Shown here in pieces: positions 51,434 to 60,346 of a DNA stretch of 64,000 nucleotides. Each line of letters opens with the position of its first letter. Positions within the stretch are counted from its first letter, which is position 1. Origin of the DNA: Eudoraea adriatica DSM 19308 (lineage in GTDB: Bacteria; Bacteroidota; Bacteroidia; Flavobacteriales; Flavobacteriaceae); contig NZ_KB907550.1 of NCBI RefSeq assembly GCF_000382125.1, positions 124,001-188,000 on the forward strand, read 5' to 3'. The position numbers were made by a program, and so were the translations under genes. The notes below the pieces were generated by a model. The model saw nothing but the letters and a program-made list of their open reading frames with translations, was not told where the DNA came from and did no database searches.

Positions 51434-52363
51434 CTATAAAAAATTCTGTCGCTCTATCATAAAGGTATTCAAAACTTTGGTAAAAGGTTGCCGTATATCT
51501 ACCTCCACATATTTTATTTTATACTGCGCACATTTTAGTTTTAAGTCATTTAAATAGTCACTGATCCCGCCCTCATAAGCCTCTTTTATACTGTCTGCAT
51601 AGAGGTCTATATGCCTGCCGGTTTCAACATCAACAAAGCGTTTGGGGGTATTCTCAAAATTAAAATGCAATTCCGTTTCGTTATCAAGCAAATGAAATAA
51701 AACTACCTCGTGTTTATTGTATTTTAAATGCCGCATGGCATCAAATAGCTTTTCATCTGAAGTCGCAGTCTGAAACATATCTGTAAAGAGGAAAACAAGG
51801 CTTCGTCTTTTGATCTTCTCGGCTATCTGATGTAAATAGGTATATATCTCTGTCTGTTTGGCGGGTTTCCTGTCAAGGCTTATCTCGCTTAGTTTGGCCA
51901 GTAACATTTGGTGGTGTCTTTCGCTGCCCTTCTCAGAAGCGTAGAAGCTATAGCTATCAGAAAACACGCTTAAGCCAACGGCATCACGCTGCTTTTTAAG
52001 GATGTTCATCAAAGCGGCAATGGCAAGCACGCCAAAACCAATTTTATTTAAATTATTAATAGAGAGCTTCTTTATTTCAGGGTAGTACATGGATGCCGAA
52101 TTGTCTAAAATCATATGACACCTTAGATTGGTTTCCTCTTCATACCGTTTTGTATAAAGCTTGTCTGTTTTTGCATACAACTTCCAGTCTATATGTTTGG
52201 TGCTCTCACCGGTATTATAAATTTTGTGTTCGGCAAATTCTGCAGAAAACCCATGAAAAGGGCTTTTGTGGATACCACTGATAAAACCCTCCACTATTTG
52301 GTTCGCCAATAATTCCAGGTTTTGAAATAAGGGTGCGCTATGTAATTCTGACCGCAAATCCAT
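51434..52363 (-). CDS. DUF58 / von Willebrand factor A-like protein (Bat-type)
   Basis: A 309-residue cytoplasmic protein. The DUF58 block FAEHKIYNTGESTKHIDWKLYAKTDKLYTKRYEEETNLRCHMILDNSASM (about 45-95) includes the metal-ion-dependent adhesion motif D-N-S-A-S of the vWA fold. Such proteins occur with MoxR ATPases and BatA/BatB proteins in Bacteroidota; those partners are not in the visible neighbourhood. It is downstream of trxA with a perfect palindromic terminator between them, so it is probably transcribed separately. Confidence 0.88.
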   Translation of the reverse strand: MDLRSELHSAPLFQNLELLANQIVEGFISGIHKSPFHGFSAEFAEHKIYNTGESTKHIDWKLYAKTDKLYTKRYEEETNLRCHMILDNSASMYYPEIKKLSINNLNKIGFGVLAIAALMNILKKQRDAVGLSVFSDSYSFYASEKGSERHHQMLLAKLSEISLDRKPAKQTEIYTYLHQIAEKIKRRSLVFLFTDMFQTATSDEKLFDAMRHLKYNKHEVVLFHLLDNETELHFNFENTPKRFVDVETGRHIDLYADSIKEAYEGGISDYLNDLKLKCAQYKIKYVEVDIRQPFTKVLNTFMIERQNFL

Positions 52364-52379
52364 AAGACCAAGATAAACT

Positions 52380-52411
52380 AAAAAAGGTTTAGCAATTGCT
52401 AAACCTTTTTT
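52380..52411. terminator. Bidirectional-looking terminator between trxA and the DUF58 gene
   Basis: A 32-bp perfect palindrome: six A, GGTTTAGCA, ATTGCTAAACC complement, six T. A 16-bp stem flanked by A- and T-runs; it would work on either strand and here ends trxA. Confidence 0.85.
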
Positions 52412-52433
52412 AAAATTGAAGTTTCCTTTTTAA

Positions 52434-52751
52434 TTAAAGCACTGCTTCAATTGCATCAGTATATACTTTTTTCGGCGATACGCCAACCTGTCTTGTCACT
52501 ATTTCTCCATTCTTGAATACAAGAACTGTCGGGATGTTTCGTACTCCATATTTTGCAGCGTATTCCTGATTGGTATCAACATCAACTTTTCCCACAACCG
52601 CCTTACCATCATATTCAGCACTTACTTCCTCTATGATAGGTCCTACCATTCTACAAGGACCGCACCATGCTGCCCAAAAATCTACCACTACGGGTTTATC
52701 ACTTTTTAAAACTACTTCATCAAAAGTAGCATCTGTTATCTCTAAAGCCAT
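52434..52751 (-). CDS. trxA: Thioredoxin
   Basis: A 105-residue thioredoxin with the redox-active site W-C30-G-P-C33 ([14 protein letters not shown]), the cis-proline in [13 protein letters not shown] and the usual fold length. No signal peptide, so cytoplasmic dithiol reductant. A TAAATTTG -7 box lies 23 bp upstream and a strong terminator downstream. Confidence 0.96.
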   Translation of the reverse strand: MALEITDATFDEVVLKSDKPVVVDFWAAWCGPCRMVGPIIEEVSAEYDGKAVVGKVDVDTNQEYAAKYGVRNIPTVLVFKNGEIVTRQVGVSPKKVYTDAIEAVL

Positions 52752-52773
52752 ATTGTTTTGTTTTATAATTATG

Positions 52774-52781
52774 CAAATTTA
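52774..52781 (-). promoter_or_regulatory. -7 box upstream of trxA
   Basis: Minus-strand TAAATTTG, perfect TAnnTTTG; no clear -33 TTG at the usual spacing. Confidence 0.4.
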
Positions 52782-52851
52782 GTCAATTATTCGACTCTTT
52801 CATTACTCCAATAGCATTCGTTTTTCTTATTACCCTATTGAAAAAGCTTAT

Positions 52852-55800
52852 TTAGTTTAATTTATAATGTACATCCTTTTCTTCCAGTGTATGAAGAAGT
52901 TCGCTGGTGATCTCTACTTTTTGTTTTCTACTGGACAGGTTTACTTTAATTTCTTCGTTCATTTCGTAAATAACAAAATTTAGCGGATGCTTCCCTTTGT
53001 AAGAGATAAGCGTATCTTTTAGCGCGTGAATATTTTCTTCTCTTAGTTGGTCAATATTCAATTTTATGGTTAGCTTTTTGGCAAAGTTTTCCATTGTTTC
53101 CTGCAACAGCATAAAATTGACATACTGCAAGCGCGCGTCTCCTTTTTTGCCGGTATCGCGGTTTGTCCATCCCTCCCTGACAAAGACTTTCACAAATACA
53201 AATGAATTAATCATCAGAAAGTGTCGGAATTTTAAATATTCTTCACCAAAAATTCGAAACTCATAGGTATCTGTATAATCCTCCATGGTAAATAAGGCCC
53301 ATCCCTTACCATTTTTAGATACCCTGTGTTGTACATCCGTTATAACTCCGGCAAAAGCAAGTTCCCTGTTTACGTATTCTTCCAGATTATTGAAAAAAGA
53401 AACATTGGCATTGCAAAACGCATTGATCTCCGTCCTGAAATCATCCAGTGGATGTCCGGAGATATAAATACCTACTACCTCTTTTTCTCTTCTGAGTTTT
53501 TCCATAGTACCCCATTCTTCACAAGGAGGTACTTCAGGTTCCGGAATCTGAACTTCGCTGGTTTCACCAAACAAACTTACCTGAGATGAGTTTTCACTTT
53601 CCTGAAATTTGGAACCGTATTTTATAACCATTTCAAGGAAGGTGCTGCTATCTCCCGTCTTGTGAAAATATTGTGCTCTGTGTGATTCCCCAAAGGAATC
53701 GAAGCCTCCGGCTAAAGCAAGGTTTTCAAATGCTTTTTTATTGGCTGCTCTTAAATCTATTCGTTTAGCCAAATCAAACACCGATTTAAAGGCACCGTCC
53801 TCTTTTCGGTTTTCAACAATGGTCTCTACGGCTGAACGTCCTACCCCTTTAATTGCTCCCATTCCAAAGCGAACCGCATTGTCTTTATTCACTGCGAATT
53901 TATAGTAGGATTCATTTACATCCGGACCAAGGACTTCAAGCCCCATGCGTTTGCATTCTTCCATAAAAAATGTAACCTGCTTAATGTCGTTCATATTGTT
54001 CGAAAGAACGGCTGCCATATATTCTGCAGGATAGTGTGCTTTCAAATAGGCCGTTTGATAGGCGATATACGCATAACAGGTAGAATGACTTTTGTTAAAG
54101 GCATAGGAAGCAAAGGCTTCCCAATCCTTCCAGACCTTTTCCAGGATTTCCCTGGGATGTCCTTTTTTTTCACCCCCATCCAGGAACTGTGGCTTCAGTT
54201 TTTGGAGCAGGGAAAATATTTTTTTACCCATTGCTTTCCTGAGAACATCTGCTTCGCCTTTAGAAAAACCTGCAAGTTTTTGTGATAGCAACATCACCTG
54301 CTCCTGATAGACGGTTATCCCGTAGGTTTCTTTTAGGTACTCCTCCATCTCGGGAAGGTCATAGGTAATTTCCTCTTCGCCTTTCTTCCGGGCGATAAAA
54401 CTGGGAATATATTCCATAGGACCGGGACGATAAAGCGCATTCATGGCTATTAAATCGTCAAATACCGAAGGCTTCAGATCTTTCAGGTGTTTCTGCATCC
54501 CTAAAGATTCATATTGAAATATCCCAACGGTATCCCCTTTCTGGAATAGCTCATAAGTGGGGGCATCATCCAGGGGAAAATCATCCGGAACTAATTGTAT
54601 TCCATGCCTGGCTTTTACAATTTTAACGGTATCCTTTATTAGGGTCAGCGTTTTCAGACCAAGGAAATCCATTTTTAAGAGACCCGCATTCTCTACTACG
54701 GAATTGTCGAATTGGGTTACGTATAGATCAGAATCCTTAGCGGTGGCTACAGGAACAAAATTGGTTATGTCATCCGGGGTGATTATAACCCCGCAAGCAT
54801 GGATGCCTGTATTTCGCAATGAACCTTCGAGCACCCTGGCCATCTTAACGGTCTGCGCCTCCAAATCTTCTCCTTCCGATATATTGAGCAGGCTATTTAC
54901 TTTTTCCAATTCATCAGACCGGAACCGCTTTTTAAGATCCGCTTCGGGAACCCCAAAGATTTTGCTAAGTTTGGACATATTGGGAATTAGTTTCGCAATA
55001 CGGTCTGCATCGTTTAAAGGCAGATCCAGAACTCTTGCCGTGTCTCTGATAGAAGATTTGGCGGCCATGGTACCATACGTTATAATCTGAGCCACCTGGT
55101 TCGCACCATATTTATTGATAACATAATCCATGACTTTTCCACGGCCTTCATCATCAAAATCAATGTCTATATCTGGCATTGACACCCTGTCCGGGTTAAG
55201 GAAGCGCTCAAACAGCAGGTCGTATTTCAGAGGGTCAATATTGGTTATCCAAAGGCAATAGGCCACTACAGAACCTGCTGCAGACCCTCTTCCCGGGCCC
55301 ACCGAAACGTCCATATTCCTTGCTTCCCTTATGAAATCCTCAACAATGAGAAAGTAACCCGGATATCCGGAGTTCTCAACCGTTTTTAATTCAAAATCTA
55401 TTCGTTCCCTTATCTCATCTGTAATCTCACCATATCTTTTTTTGGCCCCTTCATAGGTAATATGCCTGAGGTAGGCATTTTCACCGCGTTTCCCCCCATC
55501 TGCTTCATCTTCTTTTACCTTAAATTCATCCGGAATTTCAAACTCCGGTAAAAGTACGTCCCTGGCCAGTTCATAAGGCTCTATTTTGTCTATGATTTCC
55601 TGAATATTCAGAATAGATTCCGGCAGGTCTTTAAACAATTCTTTCATTTCAGAACCACTCTTAAAGTAGTATTCCTGGTTGGGCAGTCCATACCTGTAGC
55701 CCCGACCCCTGCCTATTGGGGTGGCCTGTTTTTCACCATCCTTAACGCATAATAAAATATCGTGCGCGTTGGCATCTTCCTTCGCGCAATAATAAGTATT

Positions 55801-57237
55801 GTTAGTGGCTACCAGTTTTACCTGATGTTTTTTGGCTAATTCAACAAGTACTTTATTTGCTCTTTCTTCATCTTCCTGGCCATGCCTCATGATTTCTATG
55901 TAAAAGTCATCTTTAAACATTTTTTTCCACCAAAGCAGGGCCTCTTCAGCCTGATTTTCGCCAATGTTCAGAATTTTGGAAGCTACTTCGCCATAAAGGT
56001 TTCCGCTCAGGACAATGATATCATCTTTATACTGCGATACAATATTTTTATCAATTCTGGGCACGTAGTAGAAGCCATCAGTATAAGCAATAGAAGACAT
56101 TTTTGCCAGGTTGTGATAGCCATTTTTATTTTTTGCCAGCAATACCATTTGATACCCAAAGTCTTTTACATTTTTATTGGTATGGTCATCACAAACAAAA
56201 AATTCGCAACCGATAATCGGTTTTATAATATTTCTTGGAATGGCATCTTCATTTTCTGCTTCTCCGGCAGCAGTTTCTTCGACCATTTTATTATGGGCAT
56301 TCACCTCTTTAACGAAGTGAAAAGCTCCCATCATATTGGCATGATCTGTCAATGCCACTGCCGGCATCCTGTTCTCGGAGGCGATAGCAACCAGATCCTT
56401 TACCTTAATGGTAGATTGCAGGACGGAAAACTGAGAATGGTTGTGCAGATGTATAAATTCTGCATCTTCAAGAGACTTAATATTTTTGTAGAGGTCCTCC
56501 TCGGAAACTTCCGTTACATCTAAATTATGGAGATTTTTGGCTATTTTTTCAGAGGTCTTCTTTAGGTTGATATGTTTTAAACCTATTAACTGAATTTCCT
56601 GTGGGTTGGCTTCCGTAAATTTTTCAAAGTAATCTGGTTGTACATCCAATTGTCCTTTAGTGTAGAGTTTTCTCCTTATGAGTTCCAGAAAGCATCGTGT
56701 AGTGGCTTCTACATCTGCTGTGGCATTGTGTGCTTCTTCAAAAGGCGTATTGAACAAATGCTGATGAAGCTCCGTAAGGGTGGGAAGCTTAAATTTGCCG
56801 CCCCGTCCTCCCGGAAGAGCACATAGGGTGGCCGTATGTTCAGTACATGTATCCAGCACGGGTAATTCTCCCAGTAAGGTTTTCAGATTGGCCCTGTGAA
56901 ATTCGGCCCCCATTATGTTAATATCAAAACCAACATTCTGGCCTACTACAAATTTGGTTCTGGCAAGGGCCTCATTAAACTTTTCCAAAATTTCCGGCAG
57001 GGGATGCCCCTTTTCAAGGGCAAGTTCGGTAGATATTCCGTGAATTTTTTCGGCGTCATAAGGGATATTGAAACCATCTGGCTGTATCAGGTAGTCCTGC
57101 CGATCCAACAAATTGCCCATTGCATCGTGCAATTGCCAGGCAATTTGAATACAACGGGGCCAGTTTTCGGTATCACTTACCGGAGCGTCCCATCTCTTTG
57201 GCAGGCCGGTGGTTTCAGTATCAAAAATGAGGTACAT
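52852..57237 (-). CDS. dnaE: DNA polymerase III alpha subunit with N-terminal DnaQ-type exonuclease domain
   Basis: A 1461-residue replicative polymerase. Residues 1-190 form a DEDDh 3'-5' exonuclease (D6-T-E8 in IFDTETTG; HNATADVEAT with the catalytic His and Asp). Then come the PHP domain (about 258-470, HLHNHSQFSVLQ...LTDHANMMG), the palm with the first two catalytic aspartates in MPDIDIDFDDEGRG (about 686-700), the third in KMDFLGLKT (about 855), fingers YGITVYQEQVMLLSQ...LRKAMGKK, a helix-hairpin-helix region (about 1120-1180) and an OB domain near 1270-1350. Fusion of proofreading and polymerase domains is the norm in Bacteroidota. Single gene, divergent from the sulfatase at 57394. Confidence 0.97.
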   Translation of the reverse strand: MYLIFDTETTGLPKRWDAPVSDTENWPRCIQIAWQLHDAMGNLLDRQDYLIQPDGFNIPYDAEKIHGISTELALEKGHPLPEILEKFNEALARTKFVVGQNVGFDINIMGAEFHRANLKTLLGELPVLDTCTEHTATLCALPGGRGGKFKLPTLTELHQHLFNTPFEEAHNATADVEATTRCFLELIRRKLYTKGQLDVQPDYFEKFTEANPQEIQLIGLKHINLKKTSEKIAKNLHNLDVTEVSEEDLYKNIKSLEDAEFIHLHNHSQFSVLQSTIKVKDLVAIASENRMPAVALTDHANMMGAFHFVKEVNAHNKMVEETAAGEAENEDAIPRNIIKPIIGCEFFVCDDHTNKNVKDFGYQMVLLAKNKNGYHNLAKMSSIAYTDGFYYVPRIDKNIVSQYKDDIIVLSGNLYGEVASKILNIGENQAEEALLWWKKMFKDDFYIEIMRHGQEDEERANKVLVELAKKHQVKLVATNNTYYCAKEDANAHDILLCVKDGEKQATPIGRGRGYRYGLPNQEYYFKSGSEMKELFKDLPESILNIQEIIDKIEPYELARDVLLPEFEIPDEFKVKEDEADGGKRGENAYLRHITYEGAKKRYGEITDEIRERIDFELKTVENSGYPGYFLIVEDFIREARNMDVSVGPGRGSAAGSVVAYCLWITNIDPLKYDLLFERFLNPDRVSMPDIDIDFDDEGRGKVMDYVINKYGANQVAQIITYGTMAAKSSIRDTARVLDLPLNDADRIAKLIPNMSKLSKIFGVPEADLKKRFRSDELEKVNSLLNISEGEDLEAQTVKMARVLEGSLRNTGIHACGVIITPDDITNFVPVATAKDSDLYVTQFDNSVVENAGLLKMDFLGLKTLTLIKDTVKIVKARHGIQLVPDDFPLDDAPTYELFQKGDTVGIFQYESLGMQKHLKDLKPSVFDDLIAMNALYRPGPMEYIPSFIARKKGEEEITYDLPEMEEYLKETYGITVYQEQVMLLSQKLAGFSKGEADVLRKAMGKKIFSLLQKLKPQFLDGGEKKGHPREILEKVWKDWEAFASYAFNKSHSTCYAYIAYQTAYLKAHYPAEYMAAVLSNNMNDIKQVTFFMEECKRMGLEVLGPDVNESYYKFAVNKDNAVRFGMGAIKGVGRSAVETIVENRKEDGAFKSVFDLAKRIDLRAANKKAFENLALAGGFDSFGESHRAQYFHKTGDSSTFLEMVIKYGSKFQESENSSQVSLFGETSEVQIPEPEVPPCEEWGTMEKLRREKEVVGIYISGHPLDDFRTEINAFCNANVSFFNNLEEYVNRELAFAGVITDVQHRVSKNGKGWALFTMEDYTDTYEFRIFGEEYLKFRHFLMINSFVFVKVFVREGWTNRDTGKKGDARLQYVNFMLLQETMENFAKKLTIKLNIDQLREENIHALKDTLISYKGKHPLNFVIYEMNEEIKVNLSSRKQKVEITSELLHTLEEKDVHYKLN

Positions 57238-57393
57238 AGTAATTTGGTTTCAGCTGAAAAAAAGTAGCTAAAAATAATCAAAAACAAAATTCATATAAAG
57301 CAGAGTTGTCAAGAGTTATTAACGCCGGCACAGATAATATTTTTTAAGTTCTTTTGAGATACATATCTTTAAAACTACATAAAGTTATAAGAA

Positions 57394-58815
57394 ATGAATT
57401 TTAAGATCAAATTGTGGTATTTACAGCTAATATTGAGTGTCCTGTTTTGCGCAATAGGGTTGCAAAAAACCTTTGGACAAAATAATACCAAGCCACCCAA
57501 TTTTATTATAATCTTTGCAGACGACCTTGGTTACGGCGACCTGGGGGTTTACGGCCACCCTACTATTCAAACACCCAACCTGGATCAAATGGCGCAGGAG
57601 GGACAGAAATGGACCAATTTTTATGCAGCGGCCAGTGTATGTACGCCCAGCAGGGCAGCTTTGCTCACGGGGAGATTGACCGTAAGGAGCGGCATGTCCA
57701 GCAACAAAAGAAGAGTGCTTTATCCTAATTCGAAAAATGGTTTGCCGGCATCTGAAATCACCCTTGCTGAACAACTCAAGAAGGTAGGTTATAAAACGGC
57801 CTGCATAGGAAAATGGCATTTGGGTCATAAGGAGCAATATCTCCCAACCAACAATGGTTTTGATTATTATTATGGGATTCCCTATTCCAATGATATGGAT
57901 ATGGTGGTTGAGATTCCCTATTGGGAGTATTGGAAACTAGGCAATGACGCAATAAAAACAAATCATTTTAATGTTCCGCTAATGCGGAATACAGAGATCA
58001 TAGAACGCCCGGCTAACCAAAATACAATCACTGTAAGATATACCAGGGAAACTATTTCATTTATAAAGAAAAACAAGGAAAACCCATTTTTTATTTATTT
58101 AGCACATAACCAGCCGCATATACCTTTGTTTGTTTCAAAAGAATTCAAAGGCAAAAGTAAGCGTGGGTTATACGGCGATGTGTTGGAGGAAATTGATGAT
58201 GGGGTTGGAAAAATAATTGCCGCCTTGAAGGAAGAAGGTCTCGAAAAGAACACGATAGTGGTTTTCACTTCGGATAATGGTCCATGGTTAAGTTTTAAGC
58301 TTAACGGCGGAAGTGCCGGACTTCTAAGAGCCGGTAAAGGAACAACATGGGAAGGGGGTATGAGGGAGCCGGGTATTTTCTGGGGGCCGGGCTTAATCAA
58401 GCCGGGATTGGTAAGTGGCCTGGGCTCTACTATGGATCTGTTCACAACATTCAGCCGATTGGCAGGAGTTAAAATTCCGCAAGACAGGATGATTGACGGG
58501 TACGATTTAAGTGAAACTTTGCTCCACGGGAATCCAAGTCCCCGAAAGAAGCTTTTTTATTACAGGGGGACCGATATATATGCTGTGCGTTTGGGAGATT
58601 TCAAGGCACATTTTATTACCCAGGGAGAATACGGCCAATTCGGCAAGAAAGAAGTGCACAACCCTCCCATACTATATAATTTAAGCACGGATCCGGAAGA
58701 ACGATATGACGTAGCCATAGAAAATCCGGATGTTATTAAAGAGATTAATTCGCTTATTTCCGGGCACCTAACTAAATTGGTAAAAGGTCAGGATCAATTG
58801 GTAGAAACAGAATAA
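57394..58815 (+). CDS. Sulfatase (S1 family, formylglycine type), secreted
   Basis: A 473-residue sulfatase with a signal peptide (about 1-29, ending KTFGQ). NFIIIFADDLGYGDLGVYG holds the metal aspartates, C83-T-P-S-R is the formylglycine site, CIGKWHLGH and FTSDNGPWL complete the active site. It is closer to arylsulfatase A than to the sulfatase at 3591. The substrate is likely a sulfated glycan or small sulfate ester. It has no co-oriented carbohydrate genes around it; rpsP follows after 119 bp on its own promoter. Confidence 0.93.
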   Translation: MNFKIKLWYLQLILSVLFCAIGLQKTFGQNNTKPPNFIIIFADDLGYGDLGVYGHPTIQTPNLDQMAQEGQKWTNFYAAASVCTPSRAALLTGRLTVRSGMSSNKRRVLYPNSKNGLPASEITLAEQLKKVGYKTACIGKWHLGHKEQYLPTNNGFDYYYGIPYSNDMDMVVEIPYWEYWKLGNDAIKTNHFNVPLMRNTEIIERPANQNTITVRYTRETISFIKKNKENPFFIYLAHNQPHIPLFVSKEFKGKSKRGLYGDVLEEIDDGVGKIIAALKEEGLEKNTIVVFTSDNGPWLSFKLNGGSAGLLRAGKGTTWEGGMREPGIFWGPGLIKPGLVSGLGSTMDLFTTFSRLAGVKIPQDRMIDGYDLSETLLHGNPSPRKKLFYYRGTDIYAVRLGDFKAHFITQGEYGQFGKKEVHNPPILYNLSTDPEERYDVAIENPDVIKEINSLISGHLTKLVKGQDQLVETE

Positions 58816-58835
58816 AAGGAATTCTTTTAAAAGTA

Positions 58836-58865
58836 TTGGTGGTTTATAGAAAACGCGTATATTTG
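58836..58865 (+). promoter_or_regulatory. rpsP-rimM promoter
   Basis: TTG (58836-58838), 19-bp spacer, TATATTTG (58858-58865): perfect Bacteroidota -33/-7 elements about 70 bp before the rpsP ATG. Confidence 0.75.
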
Positions 58866-58903
58866 CAGCCCATTTATGGGGAAAATTAAAGAATTAATAA
58901 TCG

Positions 58904-58918
58904 AGGGTCGGGCACCCT
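58904..58918 (+). promoter_or_regulatory. Hairpin in the rpsP leader
   Basis: AGGGT-CGGGC-ACCCT, a 5-bp stem about 16 bp before the ATG; a possible translational control element for S16, unproven. Confidence 0.3.
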
Positions 58919-58934
58919 GCAAAATTAATGTGAT

Positions 58935-59717
58935 ATGCCAGTTAGAATTAGATTACAAAGACACGGAAAAAAAGGAAAACCATTTTATTGGATCGTAGCA
59001 GCAGATGCGCGCTCAAAAAGAGATGGTAAGTATCTTGAAAAGTTGGGGAGCTACAACCCAAACACCAATCCCGCCACCATTGACTTAAACATTGAGAATT
59101 CTGTTCAATGGCTTGTAAACGGAGCTCAGCCTTCAGATACTGCCAGAAGAATTTTATCTTATAAAGGTGTTTTATATAAGCATCACTTATTAGGGGGTGT
59201 TCGCAAAGGTGCTTTGACCGAAGAACAGGCAGAAGCAAAATTCAATGCCTGGGTTGAGGAAAAAGAAAATACTATTGCAAAGAAAGAGGCCGGCCTGGAT
59301 AAAGCAAAGGCTGATGCAAAAGCAAAAGCTTTAGAAGCTGAAAAAGAAGTAAGCGAAAAAAGAGCTTTGGCAGCTACTGAGGCATTAAGCGAAGAGGCTG
59401 AAGCAGAAATAACGGAAGAAGAAATAATAGTTACAGAGGAAGCCGAAGCAACTGCCGTGGCAGAAGAAGCTGCTCCAGTAGCTGAAGAAGCTGTAACAGA
59501 AGAAAAAGTGGAGGAAGCTACTCCTGTAGCTGAAGAAGCTGTAACAGAAGAAAAAGTGGAGGAAGCTACTCCTGTAGCTGAAGAAGCTGTAGCAGAAGAA
59601 AAAGCCGAAGAGGCTGCTCCTGCAGTTGAAGAAGCTGCTCCTGCTAAGGCAGAAGACACTGCAAAAGAAGAAGCTGACACGGAAGAAAAGCCTACTGCTT
59701 CTGAAAAGAAAGAATAA
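58935..59717 (+). CDS. rpsP: 30S ribosomal protein S16 with long acidic/alanine-rich C-terminal extension
   Basis: Residues 1-80 are canonical S16 (MPVRIRLQRHGKKGKPFYWIVAADARSKRDGKYLEKLGSYNP...), a small-subunit assembly protein. S16 is normally about 80-90 residues; this one has 260. Residues about 95-260 are a low-complexity Ala/Glu/Lys/Val tail containing a 16-residue tandem repeat. Flavobacterial S16 often carries a shorter tail of this kind, and here it is expanded by nearly identical 48-bp units. The tail is probably disordered and exposed. It is co-transcribed with rimM (12 bp gap), whose product binds near S19 and matures the 30S head. Confidence 0.95.
   Translation: MPVRIRLQRHGKKGKPFYWIVAADARSKRDGKYLEKLGSYNPNTNPATIDLNIENSVQWLVNGAQPSDTARRILSYKGVLYKHHLLGGVRKGALTEEQAEAKFNAWVEEKENTIAKKEAGLDKAKADAKAKALEAEKEVSEKRALAATEALSEEAEAEITEEEIIVTEEAEATAVAEEAAPVAEEAVTEEKVEEATPVAEEAVTEEKVEEATPVAEEAVAEEKAEEAAPAVEEAAPAKAEDTAKEEADTEEKPTASEKKE
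59469..59612 (+). repeat. Three 48-bp tandem repeats within rpsP
   Basis: Units at 59469-59516, 59517-59564 and 59565-59612, with a degenerate fourth following, encode 16-residue units of type A-T-P-V-A-E-E-A-V-T-E-E-K-V-E-E. Units 1 and 2 differ at only two or three bases, a sign of recent slippage. Confidence 0.9.
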
Positions 59718-59729
59718 TTTTTAAACGAG

Positions 59730-60257
59730 ATGCAGAAGGAAGATTGTTTCTACCTGGGCAAAATCGTTTCAAAACACAGTTTTAAGGGGGAGGTACTTGT
59801 TAAACTCGATACTGATGAGCCCGAGATATACGAAAACATGGAATCAGTTTTTGTTTCAATAGGAAACAATCTGGTTCCATTTTTTATTGAAAAGTGTTAT
59901 TTGCATAAATCGAATCTGCTTCGTATTCGGTTTGAAGACATTTCCTCTGAGGCTGATGCAGATCGTATCATCGGCTCTCATTTGTACCTTCCCTTAGAAT
60001 TCCTGCCCAAACTTTCGGGAAACAAATTCTATTATCATGAAATTATCGGGTTTGAGGTCATCGATAGCCAGCATGGGAACATTGGAAGTATTATAGCTGT
60101 AAATGACTCTGTTTCCCAGGCGCTCTTTGAGGTAAAAAAAGGGGATAAAGAACTATTGATCCCCGTAGCCGATAATATTATTGATGAAGTTGACAGGGCC
60201 AATAAAATTCTTTATGTAACTACCCCTGAAGGACTGGTAGACCTTTATCTTTCCTAG
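59730..60257 (+). CDS. rimM: Ribosome maturation factor RimM
   Basis: A 175-residue RimM: N-terminal RimM domain (CFYLGKIVSKHSFKGEVLVKLDTDEPEIY, about 5-35) and a C-terminal PRC-barrel (YYHEIIGFEVIDSQHGNIGSIIAVNDSVSQALFEV...ELLIPVADNIIDEVDRANKILYVTTPEGLVDLYL). It assists 30S head assembly. It directly follows rpsP, the usual pairing; trmD and rplS, which often complete the operon in other phyla, are not next. Confidence 0.95.
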   Translation: MQKEDCFYLGKIVSKHSFKGEVLVKLDTDEPEIYENMESVFVSIGNNLVPFFIEKCYLHKSNLLRIRFEDISSEADADRIIGSHLYLPLEFLPKLSGNKFYYHEIIGFEVIDSQHGNIGSIIAVNDSVSQALFEVKKGDKELLIPVADNIIDEVDRANKILYVTTPEGLVDLYLS

Positions 60258-60346
60258 TATTTCCAATTGAGAGTAGAAAAGGATAGTATTGGTTAGGTTC
60301 TTTCTTTTTTTTCTATCTTTCATTATCTTTTATTTTGGTTTAAAAA

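Noticed and set aside
54557-55090. 177-codon frame opposite dnaE
   Set aside because: Lies wholly inside the conserved polymerase palm on the other strand, with no family signature.
59183-59680. 165-codon Ser/Ala-rich frame antisense to rpsP
   Set aside because: It is the mirror of the GAA/GCT-rich S16 tail; repeats on one strand create a long open frame on the other.
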